Part shown: positions 23,650 to 35,419 of the stretch, one piece after another
Position numbering within the stretch: position 1 is the stretch's first letter
Layout: each line of letters starts with the position of its first letter
Assembly: GCA_025403435.1 (NCBI GenBank)
Contig: CM046342.1
Span: forward strand, 15,626,519 to 15,690,518
Length of the DNA stretch: 64,000 nucleotides
Reading direction: 5' to 3'
Source: Artocarpus heterophyllus
Taxonomy: Eukaryota; Streptophyta; Magnoliopsida; Rosales; Moraceae
Program-made: the position numbers and the translations under genes
Notes under the pieces: generated by a model
The model's input: the letters and a program-made list of their open reading frames with translations, nothing else
Told to the model about the DNA's origin: nothing
Databases searched by the model: none

Positions 23650-26335
23650 AATTTTGGGGGAAACTATTCTTATTGTGTCCATTCAATCGATAGAATTCCA
23701 TCTTCTATCACCTTAGGTTTTTCACCTTTTGAAAAGTTGTACGGTCATGCTCCAAATTATTCTGCCTGAGAGTTTTTGGTTCCACCTTTGTTCTTCAACC
23801 TCATGTAGAACATAGCAAATTGTCTTCTCGTTTAGCAATCTATGTTTTTCTTGATTATGTTGAGGGTCAAAAGGAATATCATTGCTATGATCTAGTTACT
23901 TAAAAACTTTATGTTTTTCAAAGTTTGATCTCACCTATATCGATCCTTTTTGTATTGATGTAGATATTGCACCGTCTTATATGACCCATCATTCAAATCA
24001 TGACCCCTACCTCTAATATTGATTCATGTAGAGTTGGATTGTTAGATCTGTAGATTTTGGCACTCTGCCTACTGATACTCTTTGTTCCTACTTCCTACTG
24101 CTACTCAAGATCCTTCTATGATAGTGGATCTTCCTCGTCGCTATCCTCAACGCATTCATAAGTCCACTTAGTTACCAGATTTTGTTTACTCCACTTATTC
24201 TACTTCTTTTGCTTCCTTTTTGGCCATTGTTCATCATCTTTCTGAGCCTTCTTTCTACAGAGACTTTGTTCTTGATTAACTTTGGTAGCAAGTTATGGCT
24301 AAAGAAATTTCTGCTTGCATAAGATGGGTACTTGGGACCTTATTTCTCTTCCTTTGAGTAAAAGTGCAATTAGATCTCACTAGGTGCACAAAATCAAAAC
24401 CAAGTCTCACTTGGTTGCTAAAAAATTTTCTCAATAGCATGGTATGGATGATAAGGAAACCTTTGTTACATTGCAAAAATCACTACGATTCGTATTCTTA
24501 TTGCAGTTGCATCTATTCATCATCGGCGTATTTCTCAGATGGATGTTAGAAACACCTTCTTGAAGGGTAATTTTCAAGAAGAAGTTTACATGGTACCCCT
24601 CCAGGAGATCTCTCATAATCGTGGTAAAGTTTGCAAACTGAAGAAAGCTCTTTATGGGCTTCAACATGATCCTCAGGCCTGGTTTGAGAAGGTCTCCACT
24701 GTGATTGCATCTCTTGGTTTTCATCCCAGCCCACATGATTTCGCTCTCTTTTATTAGGTGTACTTCTGCTGGTGGCATTTTGCTTTTTTTATATGTTGAT
24801 GACACGATTATTGCTGGCTACAATGTTGATGGGATTGCAGTATTGGAATTAAAATTAGCTCGTGAATTTGAGATGAAAGACTTGGGCACTGCGTTATTTT
24901 TTAGGGAATAAAAGCAGCCTACTCTCTTGAAGGTTATCTTCTCTCTCAATCTAAGTAGATAGCTGACATTCTTGAGCAAGCTCGCCATTCTAACACTCGG
25001 ACAACAAATACTCCTCTTGAGTTCAATGTCCGAGATTCTTCTTCTGATGGTGTTTCTCTGTCAAATCCTACTTTATATCATACACTTGTTGGTAGTTTGG
25101 TGTACCACACTATCACTCGATTGGACATTGCATATGCGGTTCATATTGTTAGTTAGTTTATTGCTTCATCAGCACGCACTAGGACTCTATTTAAGTGTGC
25201 AGTCCTGCCGTAGCAAAGGCAAAACGCACGCTGCAGCGCCAAAAAGGGGGCGTCGCCATGCAAGGTTGTGGCTGGACACGAGAAAGTCTTTTTTTTTTTT
25301 TTTAGGTTTTTGTTTCCTCATTCTTACAAACCTATATATAGGACATGGTAGGGCTTTTTTATATAACATAATATATATATATATAGAGAGAGAGAGAGAA
25401 AGAGATCTAGAGAGAAAGGGTGTGCAATTTTTCTTTTGTAAGCTGCTTCATCATCATACTAAACTATTCTGCAACGACTGAAAGTGAACGAAGCTCTCAC
25501 ATTAAGGGTAAACTACTATTAAGTTGCGTGTGTTCTTGTTTACTTTTTGTTTCACATAATGTTTTGCTCTCAGTAGAATTAGAGACGTCTATTCGCAACA
25601 CGAGACACTTAATTTCAAAGTCTTCTCTTTCCCTCCACTTCATCTTTGGAGTTGCGTGCATCCTCAAATGCCAATTGGAGTGGTGATTCTATTGATCGCA
25701 AGTCTACCACTGGTTTTTGCATTTTTCCAGGCATTTCTTTCATTACTTAGAAGAGCAAGAATCAATTTGTTGTTTCTTGATCTTCCATAAAAGCAAAGTA
25801 TAGTGCCATAGCATCCACTATGGCAGAGGTATTTTGCTTACATTGGTTACTTGTTGATATGGGTGTTTCTCTTTCTGATCCGACTCCTATGTATTGTGAC
25901 AACACAAGCGCTATTCAAATTACTCGCAACTCAATCTTCTATGAACGCGTCAAGCATATCGAGATTGATTGTTATTTCACCCACCATCACTATCAGCATG
26001 GGGCCGTTACTTTGCCTTGTCTTTTCTCCCATGCAGATTGCAGACTTGCAATTTCCTTTTTTTTTTTTTTTTGTGCAAACACTCTATGCTTCTTGCTAAT
26101 ACATCGTATGTTTGAAGAAGAATGTTAGAAGTATTAGACTTTTACTTATTTTCTCTAATTTATATGGATAGTTTAGTCCCTTTTATCTTTTCACTTGTTC
26201 TCTTTTAGAATTCTTGTTTTGTCCGTACTTTTCCGATAAAGCAATAATAGAAATATTAGCAGCTCTTTTCTTTCCCTATTGTTTTTCTCCACTTTGACTT
26301 TGAATAATTATTATGCCCATTATTAGGGTCGAACA
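23650..26335 (+). mobile_element. Ty1/copia fragment, integrase end to 3' LTR start, decayed
   Basis: Plus-strand homology starts in the C-terminal integrase (SPFEKLYGHAPNYS, about 23710). It passes into RT: MDVRNTFLKGNFQEEVYM and CKLKKALYGLQHDPQAWFEK at 24539-24690, then LFLYVDDTIIAGYNVDGI near 24785. RNase H follows (WLLVDMGVSLSDPTPMYCDN at 25840-25900, then VKHIEIDCYFTHHHY). A GAAGAAGAA purine stretch at 26114-26122 and a TGTTAGAAGTATTAG start at 26123 look like polypurine tract and 3' LTR; its end near 26335 is a guess. Gag, protease and the 5' LTR are absent. Many stops and frameshifts are present. The YVDD box is intact. Confidence 0.85.
25204..25612. other. foreign block inside the copia RT/RNase H junction
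   Basis: Copia homology stops at about 25203 (ARTRTLFKCAVL in shifted frame) and resumes at about 25620 (FPSTSSLELRA). The intervening 0.4 kb has no copia coding similarity and replaces about 20 codons. It starts GC-rich (25204-25270), then has a 15-T run, a TATA-like ctatatatagg at 25331, an (AT)n/(GA)n run at 25366-25400 and AT-rich DNA. No terminal repeats or target duplication were found, so it could be a filler or retroelement fragment. Confidence 0.5.
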
Positions 26336-26502
26336 CGAGCCCGATGTTCTTTAGATCATCAATATAAAGAATATTTACTATATTATACCATGCACAGATA
26401 GTTTATCATAAATATATACCATTTTTTTATGAATGGATGTGCACTTAAAAAATGATTTATTAGATGTGCTCAAGATATCGATCAAAATGCAAGTGAAGAC
26501 GT
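26336..26502. other. short spacer
   Basis: AT-rich DNA between the copia fragment and the solo LTR. Its last five bases (GACGT, 26498-26502) act as the left target duplication of the LTR. Confidence 0.4.
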
Positions 26503-26958
26503 TGTTAGAATAAAATTGTGATGAAAACCATCATCACCCAGGATCGTTCATGTCAAATCATCAAGAACATTAATAAGATGCAGAAGCTAACCTGAATCAT
26601 TGATAGAATGTGATTCTTGAGTCTTTTGGTTGAGATCTTATAAGTCTGATACGTAAATCCTCCTTCTCAGAGTGCTCTGTAATCTCTCTGTAGATGAAAA
26701 ACAGAAAAATAATGTACTTGAGGACCACAATCCCTTTATATAATTGCTAAACCCTAGCAATTATCCTTAATTATCTCTTTAGCCCATCATAAAATTAGTA
26801 ATTATAATTTTGGTCTCTACATATAGGAGGCCCATACTTAATGATACATTAAAAGCTCAAAACCTAAATTGATCCTTTTTAATTGGGCAACCTTATTGAT
26901 AGCCTTTAATTCACATTTATTTAATACATTAGCCCATATATTGAATTTTGATCCAACA
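26503..26958 (-). repeat. solo copia-type LTR, 456 bp
   Basis: The segment has inverted ends: plus strand TGTTAGAATAAAA at the left, and minus strand TGTTGGATCAAAA from the right. It is flanked by GACGT (26498-26502) and AACGT (26959-26963), a five-base duplication with one mismatch. On the minus strand a TATA box (ttatataaaggg) precedes a region with several short direct words, as in an LTR promoter. No internal domain adjoins either side, so it is a solo LTR left by recombination. Confidence 0.7.
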
Positions 26959-26963
26959 AACGT

Positions 26964-27551
26964 AGCCTAACGGAAAATCCATACTCACTCCACCAAAATG
27001 TGTAAAGTTTAAATCCTTCAACTAATTTTAATAATGAACTAATAAATTATTCTTTCCGATTTAGATGTACACAAATTAATGAATTTGCCCGTTGCATATT
27101 ACTTTGAAAATAAAAATCTAAATTACTGTTTGGTTGTAGCCCTTTTTATAAGTTGCGGAGTGTGAATGTATTAATTCAAGCATCAAAATCCGTGGATTTA
27201 AAAAGGTACATGTTTGAATGGATTTGAAATTCAAAGATACAATTCTTGAAAGCATCCAAAATATAGGGTACTTTTTTTTTTTTTCTTTTTTTTTTTTTTT
27301 TATAAACTCAAACCCAAAGTACAACCCCTTCAACATACATCCTGATTGACTCACATTCAAACAACAAAATTAAGCCAAAAACCCGATAAGCAAAAACATG
27401 GGACTGCCAAAATCAGTCATGTAACTTATGATTAAGAGTCAAAATCTACAAAGATTTCACCTACAACAGCTCTAATCACCGAAGGTAAAAAAAGCTTTCG
27501 GTTTTTAACATATCATTTCTCAACAAGCTTCTGTAAATAAATCACAAAAGC
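26964..27551. other. gene-free AT-rich spacer
   Basis: No gene or RNA recognised. Contains two long T runs (27271-27300, interrupted once). Confidence 0.45.
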
Positions 27552-28360
27552 TTCAATATGAAACTGTTTTTGGTTGAATAGTATATACATATATACAAGT
27601 GGAACATATTTGAGTAATAAAAATTTTAACAAAAAAGTTAGGTAAAAAAATATTTGGATAAAAAAGAATTAACGTAGAGATACATTTGACTACAAAATTA
27701 CTTTTATAAGGGCAAGTAAGAGAAAGGTCTCTATGAGAAACTAGTAATAAAGAGAGTTGAGTGAAAATAATACTATAATATGACCACATTTTAAAAAATT
27801 ATTTTAATAAGTTATCTTGAAAACTTGTAAGAAGTATTATTGATATAAAAAAGATTACCTAAAAAAATGGAAAGGGAAAATCTGGAAAAAAAAATACTTT
27901 AATAGGAGAAAATTAAAGAAAAATATTTTGAGAAACCACCTAGAATTTAAAAGGGAAAAAACAGAACAAAAATAGAAGAAACAAAACAAAAATGAAATAT
28001 ATTGAAATTAGGATTAGTGGACAGATATTTGAAATATCAACTTAGGGGCAACACATAAATACATATACACATGTGTATATGCATGTGTGTGTATAAAATT
28101 TAAGCATATGTATACATTTAAAAAACAAAAAATTAAAAATCTAGAAAGAGATTTCCAGTGATTCGGCCAAAAATAGCCTGTCCATTAGGTACTTCCCTAT
28201 TGATAAACTTTTGTACACACCCAATTCTCACCAAGTAATTCTTAGTACAATTTTGACAAAGTAACAACTTAATATTCAAGTACAATTTTGGCAAAGTAAC
28301 AACTTAATATTCTCTATTTCGAACCCCTCTATGGGTCTCTTCTCTTTCTATTTACAATAA
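27552..28360 (-). repeat. left copy of a large inverted repeat
   Basis: Reverse-complement similarity to 33258-33949 runs through the whole segment. Examples are ttggttgaatagt near 27570, aatatgaccacattttaaaa at 27777, cacatgtgtatat at 28068 and acttttgtacacacccaa at 28207. This copy has an extra insertion of about 40 bases near 28007-28045. It also has a doubled unit of about 36 bases (acaattttgacaaagtaaca and acaattttggcaaagtaaca) at 28248-28310. In the minus direction it looks LTR-like. Confidence 0.8.
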
Positions 28361-30100
28361 GAGTTGCGGGTTTTCTCAGCTAGCAGTCAAGTAAGCATCC
28401 TTGAGGTTGTTGATCACCTTGCTCAGTGTGCTTACATCACGTGCCCAACGAACATTGTCGCTACTGGATTGGATAATGTCCCCTGGAGCTCTTCCTTAGT
28501 CGCCGCCGACCGCCATGCAAGGAGGATGTCTTCGCATAGTCAACCCAACTAGTGTATGTGTCCTACTTGATGTTACCATATGCTGACCAGATATGGCACC
28601 ATGTATGCTCATGAAGGCCAATTTGGTATTACCTTGGCCCTCATATGAGTAATCCTCCCTTGTAAGGGATCGTGACACTTGTCATCTACTTCCCTAACAC
28701 CTTAGTATGGAATACCTAGGTCGAGCGTTGAGCATCAAGCTCGCTTTACACCTGGCCCAGGTGGGGAACAATAAATAGGAGCTTTTGCTCCACTTTCAAA
28801 ATAAGTGGAATTTAACACCTACCCTAGCCCCTCAGCCAAACTGATTTGATTATCAGAGGGCCCTTGGTTTGCACTGTAATAACCAAGGGAAATTTACTAA
28901 TAAAATACCATATTTAATTGGGTTTAATTAATAAATTTATCCTTATAAATTGTATTTTCTATAAAATTACGATAATACACAAATAAGTAACATTAATAGG
29001 AAATTCCATTGTAGACTAATGCAATGTTGGATATTGCCAAATGTAGATTTTTTCTATATATATACATATAACCAGCCTTTTCTCTCTCTAAACCTAGCCC
29101 TATTTCTCTCTAACCCTTAAACCCTCTCTCTTTACCACAACCATCACCATCGTTGTCTTTGCCTCGACCAAAAGTGTCATCGTTAGCCCCGAGGCCTCCA
29201 TGACCCACGAGCTTGTCACCATTCCTCGTTTGTAAAAGTTCTTCTCTCTAAGCTCGTCTCCTCCACGACCATGTGTTGTCGGCCTTTGATCGCAATTTGG
29301 TAACATTCCGTTTCTTTTTTTATTGTTTAGTTTTTTTTCTTATTTTTAGTTATATAGTTTTAGTTTTAATTAGTTATGGTTTGTGTGAATTAATTAGTTT
29401 TAATTGTTTAGTTCTAATTTTAGTTTTAGTTTTAGTTTTAGTTACTTTCTATGTATTTGTATATTTGTTTGCAAATGATATGCCTACCACATGATTGATG
29501 AAAATCCCTTATGACCATTATAGCAATTATTTATTTTTTTCATTTCTCAAAACTCACTAGCAATTATTTAAGGTTTGTATAAATTAATTATTTTTAGTTA
29601 TATAGTTTATTAATTAGTTTTGTAACTTAATTTTGTTATTTTTAGTTTTTTGTTATCTTCGTGTTCTTTAGGTTTAGTTTTAGTTTTATAAAACTAATTA
29701 ATTTTTGTTTTAAAATTAATTTTTTATGTTAATTGATTTTATTTTTGTTAATTAGCTTTGTTATTTAATATCTAGTTTGTGGATAGAATTATTGTTGTTC
29801 TATGTTAGTTATGTTAACATTTGTTGCTTAATTAATCTTTGTATATGTTTTTTGTTAGTTACAATCTATATGTGTTTGTATTTGTGTTTGTGTTTGTGTG
29901 AATTACTTTCTACATAAGTTTGTATATGTGTTTGTGTGAATTATTTAAGGCTTCGTTTTTTCGTTTTAGCATTGTTAGTATATGTTTGTATGAATTATTA
30001 TTTGAGCATGATTACTTAGATATAGGTAGTAGAGTAGATTTATGATTTTGTAATTAGGACCTTGTATTAATAGACAATACGAGACTGGCTATCTTGTGAG
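28361..30100. other. gene-free region inside the inverted repeat pair
   Basis: No convincing gene. At 28875 a TGTAATAACC start resembles the LTR starts of other elements here and is followed by a TATA-like ctatatatatacata (29053) and CT-rich leader-like sequence, so a degraded LTR may begin there. The stretch 29290-29990 is a T-rich low-complexity area with repeated ttttag words. Short ORFs are composition artefacts. Confidence 0.45.
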
Positions 30101-30343
30101 AAATGAGAAATTCTAGTAATTTTTTTTTTTTTACTGATGACCAATCTTTCACGATGGTTTTTGATAAAAATCATCGTGGAAGCTATACCTTACACGACGG
30201 TTTCCATAGAAAACAGTCATTTAAGGTAGAAAATGACCAAGATTACATGACGGTTTCCACAATCATTCTTTCTCAAAACCATAGTAGTAACCTCATATAG
30301 AACCCCTTCAATACCCGCCATTAGCGGTATTCCATGACATTAA

Positions 30344-32321
30344 TGTTGAAAAAATAGTATGCAGCAGAATTTTAAAATTTTTATATCAGCGTATTTTCTA
30401 AAACACAAGTTTGACATACTATATGCATAAATTAACCAGATCTTACTAACCTTGTAAATGCTAAAAAGCTTCCTCAATAAGTGAAGAGAAATAACATTCT
30501 AGAAGGACGTCAACCAACTAGTCTTCTTTACTATTCTCTATCCATGATCGGGTGAGTGTGGGCTCACACGTACAGCTCTTTCACCAGCAACTCTGCTTCT
30601 AACCAATTGAGAGAACCCAAAGCTAGTGTTTGTGATTTGTGAACAAGAGCTCTTAGGGAGTTTCATAATCTCAGCAGCAGAGTTCACTCTTAATCTCTCA
30701 ATTGATCTAAATAATAATGAGACTTACTGCCTTTTTATAGAGGTTGGGTCTAGGAGTCAACCCTTATCAGATAAGGCCTCAAAAATTCAAATCAGAATAA
30801 AATTAGGATCGATATCTGACAAAATCTATGCCTAAAACACGTGATAAAAAAATCCCACGATCGACAGGCCAAACTGGCTGATCGGCCTACCAAACCTGTC
30901 CCTATGGCAGGCCGAAGTTTGAGATCGGCCTGCCAAACTTACGATTTTTTATCCCTATGAATCTTTATCTTCCACTTGAGATTCTTGGGATAGAGCTGTA
31001 GTTTTAATTCAAATAACTGAATAGAGAAGTTATCTGATTAAAACAGTCATACTTAGATAATCTCTAAGAAAATAAATATTCCTCATAATTCAACAAGTTT
31101 ATCTTGAATTAATTCAAAATTAATCCAACTGATAAACAGACATGAATTATCTGATCCCGATAATTCAACAAGTTTATCTTGAATTAATTTTATCACAAAA
31201 TTAATTCAACTGATAAATCTGACATAAGTCATCAATTATTGAAAAAGCACGCCATATCGTTATAGGATTTTTGTAAGCTAGCAAAGGAGACCTGATGGAC
31301 TTATATAGTTCAAGGTCTTGATAATTATGAAACCCAATATCCCAAATATCCATTTCATAATTATCAACTCCAACTCTATTCAACTAAAAGCTTGGAACTG
31401 CACTCTCGAACTACATAAAATTACGAAACCCGTATAGCTAAGTCTCCATGACGTATCATAGTGTATCGTATCCCCATAGGATTATCCATAATCAACTTAA
31501 GGACAAGTTCTGTCTTATCTTCTTGATTATTTTATCTTACGTTCTATTATCTCACCATAGAAAAACTTACCATCCAAAGATAGTATACCATTCGGTTATA
31601 TCTATGTATTCAAATGGTTGAGCGCTCTAGTTTTTCAATTACTGGATAACACATATAAGAGAATATCACTACTCTTAAAGAGGAGCTATGGATTCCATAT
31701 CTATGAATAAAAGGTCTACGCTATCTAGAGTCATGTCTCCAACGTACCGACATGCATACCACTATTAAAATGTGGGTGTCACTCTTCGATACATCAAAAT
31801 ATACAAGTCAAGACAACGAGCCTACTATTTATCTAAGGATTAAGAAAGAATACAAATGATTGTCAAAAAGTGAATCGATTTGCCGAGATAGAATTATTAA
31901 TCCAAATCAATTAATTTTATGTCCCGATCCAACATATCGTCACCTATGATAATATGCCAATATTTCTATTCACGTAGTCCACCTCCGATGGCTAAGACAA
32001 ACCATCTCCTAATAGGGATATAGACAACGTAACAATCTTTACATGAATAAAACGCCTAACTTTATTCTCTTGATTGCGGTTCTTATGATTTAGACCATCA
32101 CCTTAATAATTGTGTCTTCCGCATAATCTGTCCATCATATGCCTAATTCTTAAAGGTTTAGACCGACAGTCTCAGACTATTGTTTGCTTAACATACATTC
32201 AACAAATATGAATATAAAGAGGACAAGATTTAGTATATAAATAATGAATGAATTCTTTATTGATAAAAATGTCTCCAAAAACATATTACATTTTTACTTC
32301 TTAGGGCATACACGTCTAACA
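30344..32321 (-). repeat. long solo copia-type LTR, about 1.98 kb
   Basis: On the minus strand the block starts TGTTAGACGTGTATGCCCTA and ends in ATTTTTTCAACA, the TG...CA ends of an LTR. The start, with its AAGTAAAAATGTAATATG continuation, matches what I recall of long plant copia LTRs. No primer site, polypurine tract or coding domain adjoins it, so I read it as a solo LTR. I see no clean five-base target duplication. A GGCC-rich motif cluster lies inside at 30858-30939. Confidence 0.55.
30858..30939. repeat. GGCCG-type imperfect palindrome cluster in the copia LTR
   Basis: Several related units occur within 82 bases: gacaggccaaac, gatcggcctaccaaac, ggcaggccgaag and gatcggcctgccaaac. They are much more GC-rich than the surrounding LTR. 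Similar clusters occur in both LTRs of the inner gypsy element at 46456-46606 and 53286-53421. Confidence 0.6.
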
Positions 32322-32450
32322 GGTAAAAACCATCGTGAAAAGTCTCTTCGATACCACGACGAACAATTTTATGATGGTTTTTTAACCATTGTGAATGCTT
32401 TCCATGACGGTTTAAAACTATCGTGTAATTCTTAGATTTTTTAATCACTG

Positions 32451-33257
32451 TTTTGAGGGCATTTATCCTAATAGTTTATTTAATGGACAACATTTAATTT
32501 TTCTTTTTTCACATTTTGGTTTTATATTAATCCTTGTAATACTAAAATTTTGCCTGAGTCACTCTTTTAATTTTTTGAGCATCTAATCACAAAAAGAACA
32601 TAAAATGCACACATAAAAATATGTCATGAATTGATCATCCATTACCATTTTGATTGATAATTATACGGATTGCAATATGTTTAATTGTAAGAAAATTAAG
32701 TGTCTAAATTTTGATTAATTTTTTTCTTTTCTAAAATCATCATTTTAAATATGTATCATTAAAATTCTTTTTTTAATTTCTCTCTACTAAAATATTTTTT
32801 AAAAAATATTTATCTTTAAATTCTTTATTATTCTAACTTGTCTCTATTAAAATATTTTTTCTCCAATAAATTCCTATTAAAATATAAAGATTTTCATTCT
32901 TTTTATGCTTTAAAGCATGAGCTAATGAGGTCTTACTATCCCCCACTCTTAGGAAGACCAAGTTTTGGCTTCGAGGACTTGGGGAGATAGCTCATTATCC
33001 CCCACCCTCAAAAGGATAGCTCGTTTCCCTCTTGGGAAGACAGAGTCTCAGCTTGGGGGAGGTTGAACAAATGAGAACTAGTTCAAATTATGTTTCTATG
33101 ATCTCCGGATAAGGTAGGACAAAGCTCGTAAATAATCATGTTAGACTTCTGAATGATTAGCTACAATATCCACTACTTTACAGAAAAGAAAGTAGGAAAG
33201 GGGCTAAAAGATAGGGATGTGGTCTAGGACACATCCAAAGTAACTACCTTGAAGGCT
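32451..33257. other. gene-free region before the right inverted copy
   Basis: AT-rich to 32920, then GC-richer DNA with repeated phrases (atcccccactctt, atcccccaccctc, agctcattatcc, agctcgtttccc) at 32935-33060. These may be part of the same LTR-like unit as the right copy. No ORF of interest. Confidence 0.4.
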
Positions 33258-33949
33258 CATTATAAATAGAAAGGGAAAAGACCCACAAAATAGAGAATAT
33301 TAAGTTATTGCTGTGTCAAAATTGTACTAGGAATGACTTGGTGAAGATTGAGTGTGTACAAAAGTTTATCAATAGTAAAGAAGAACCTAATGGACGTAGG
33401 CTATTGTTGGCCAAACCACTACAAATCTCTCACTGGATTTTTTATGTTTTGTTTTTTAAATGTATACACATACTTATTTTAGCTTTTACATACACACACA
33501 CATAAAGACATATACACATGTATATATGTCTTTATGCGTTGCCCCTATGTTAGTATACTTGTATTTTTGTTTTGTTTATTCCCTTTTAATTCTAGGTGCT
33601 TCATTGAAATATTTCTCTACTTTTCTCTTATTAAAGTATTTTGTTTTTCAAAATTTTCCCCTTGTATTTTTCTAAGGTAATTTTTTTTTATCAATAATAC
33701 TTCTTATAAGTTTTCAAGATGAAATGTTAAAATAATTTTTTAAAATGTGGTCATATTTATATATTATTTTCATGTAACTCTCTTTATTACTATTTTCTCA
33801 TGAAGACCTTACTCTGACTTGTCCTTATAAAAGTAATTTTATTTTCAAATGTACCCCTATTTTAATTATTTTATTTTTGAATAACTTTTTATCTAATTTT
33901 TCTGCTAAAATTTTTATTACTATTCAACCAAAAACACTTTTATATTGAA
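33258..33949 (+). repeat. right copy of the large inverted repeat
   Basis: This is the reverse complement of 27552-28360, with by-eye identity varying along its length and small indels. Read in the plus direction it begins with a TATA-like cattataaatag (33258) and continues through an LTR-like R region (gtacaaaagtttatcaatag). The pair may be two oppositely oriented LTRs, or the long terminal inverted repeats of one DNA transposon. Confidence 0.8.
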
Positions 33950-34721
33950 ACATAACATTTCAATAGCGTTTACTTAAAAAATAACTAAACTACTTTCTTA
34001 AGAGTATTATTACATAAAAAAAAAAAAAAAAACTTAGCTCTTTACATGTCAAAAGAATCAATAGGTTAAATATGCATGCTTCTAACAAGTTATTCTAATT
34101 GTAAGAGAGATTATAATATGTCTCTCAATTGATAAGAATTCAAAGATGCATAGGTTGATATATGAAAGTACACATTTTTAGCGTATTTGAAATTAGCGTC
34201 TAACGATGTGCTAAGTGCAATTTCGGGACAGAGGAGGCACTAGGTGAAAAGCACCACGGCGCTAGGTTTTATGTTTTCATACAAACCTGAATGTCTATTA
34301 CCAACATACATGTTCGTTATAATATATGCAACATTACATGATGACATTCCTTTAGAATGAAAAGATACCTTCATATGAATGGTTGCATGTGTTGCAACGA
34401 TTAAACACCTATGTGTTTTACTAAATCTTCTAGAAAATTTATATTTTCAAATCTTGTTCTGAAAACATAATATTATTATTAGTTATTGTGTTTAAGAGTT
34501 TGTTATATCTTAAGGGTAATTTATCGTTAAACTTCTTAGCAAACTTTGTTTAAGTAAGGACAAATAAAACCTTCAAGGAAAGTATTTCGATACACCACAA
34601 ACTCTTGCTCTTTTTGCAAAAAGTCAGGCCTCTATTTCTTGTCTTACACTCATATACACCAATACTAACTACTTAATAAAATTAGGACTCGATATTCTAG
34701 AAGATATTATTTTTCAAATTT
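33950..34721. other. gene-free spacer
   Basis: AT-rich DNA with an A run at about 34016-34032. No gene, RNA or terminal repeat was recognised. Confidence 0.45.
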
Positions 34722-35260
34722 TGTTTAGTAAATGGATTTGAATTAGTGATTTGATTTGAGTTATGTGATTTGAATTAGGATTTGAGTTAGTGATTTGAAT
34801 TGTTATCTAAATTGATGTTTCGATGTGCATTTTAGTTTTAATCTGAATATGAAATAAAATTAAAATTTGTGTTTGGAGAGATAGTGAAAATAGTTTTTTA
34901 TTTCTTGACAAATCTAATAAAATCTTAATATTAATGATATTAAAAAATATGTAATATAGATCTTAATTTATTCCTCTATTCACTAGGAATATAATGAAAA
35001 AAGAATCATCTCATTTAGATATCAAATGAAGAAATTATGATTTTTTTTTTAAATATAGGAGAGAGAATTTTAGCTTTTACTGTAGCAAAGATATCCGAGT
35101 ATCAAAAGTTTAAGGTAGTCCGAACTCTAAAAACTTGAATTCTTGATCCTCAAAGGATTCAGATTTTAGAAAAACAAACACATATCGAAAAGATTCTTAA
35201 TACTAAAATTCAAATTTGAATCCATTGAATATAAAAAATACACAAAACAAATACACCCTT
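34722..35260. repeat. MITE-like dispersed repeat, copy 1
   Basis: Aligns in the same orientation with 42410-42892 over nearly its whole length; shared phrases include ttgacaaatctaataaaatc-like words and cactaggaatataatgaaaa. Copy 1 has about 60 extra bases of expanded gatttgagttagt-like repeats near 34740-34800. Both ends carry TTTGTTTTG/CAAAACAAA-type words, suggesting short inverted ends of a hAT-like MITE, without a proven target duplication. Confidence 0.7.
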
Positions 35261-35419
35261 ATCTAAAACAAAATTCTAACTTTGTCACTGTGCACGTGCA
35301 TCATGCGGCTCCCAACTCATAGTGCGAGTTTGAAGTTTGAACTATAACTTCATACCCTATGAATCCACAGACTTTTCCCTCTTATGTCATCAAACCGTTA
35401 GCCTTTTGTCAATTTTTTA

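Larger units (their letters stand above)
30101..32450. mobile_element. CACTA-like hairpin-motif element, split by an LTR
   Basis: Two flanks (about 30150-30295 and 32322-32450) carry repeated inverted words of the form cacgatggttttt / aaaaccatcgtg, with variants such as acgacggtttcc and catgacggttta. Such sub-terminal arrays are typical of plant CACTA (En/Spm) elements. The terminal CACTA pentamers themselves are not clear, so ends are approximate. No transposase is present, so the element is non-autonomous or a remnant. The two flanks are separated by the long LTR at 30344-32321. Confidence 0.45.

Noticed and set aside
25384..25400. GA microsatellite as a possible regulatory GAGA site
   Set aside because: It is part of a simple repeat run in transposon-derived DNA with no gene downstream.
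29290..29470. Repeated ttttag words that look telomere-like
   Set aside because: The unit is TTTTAG without the GGG of plant telomere repeats, it is short and irregular, and fits general T-rich low complexity.
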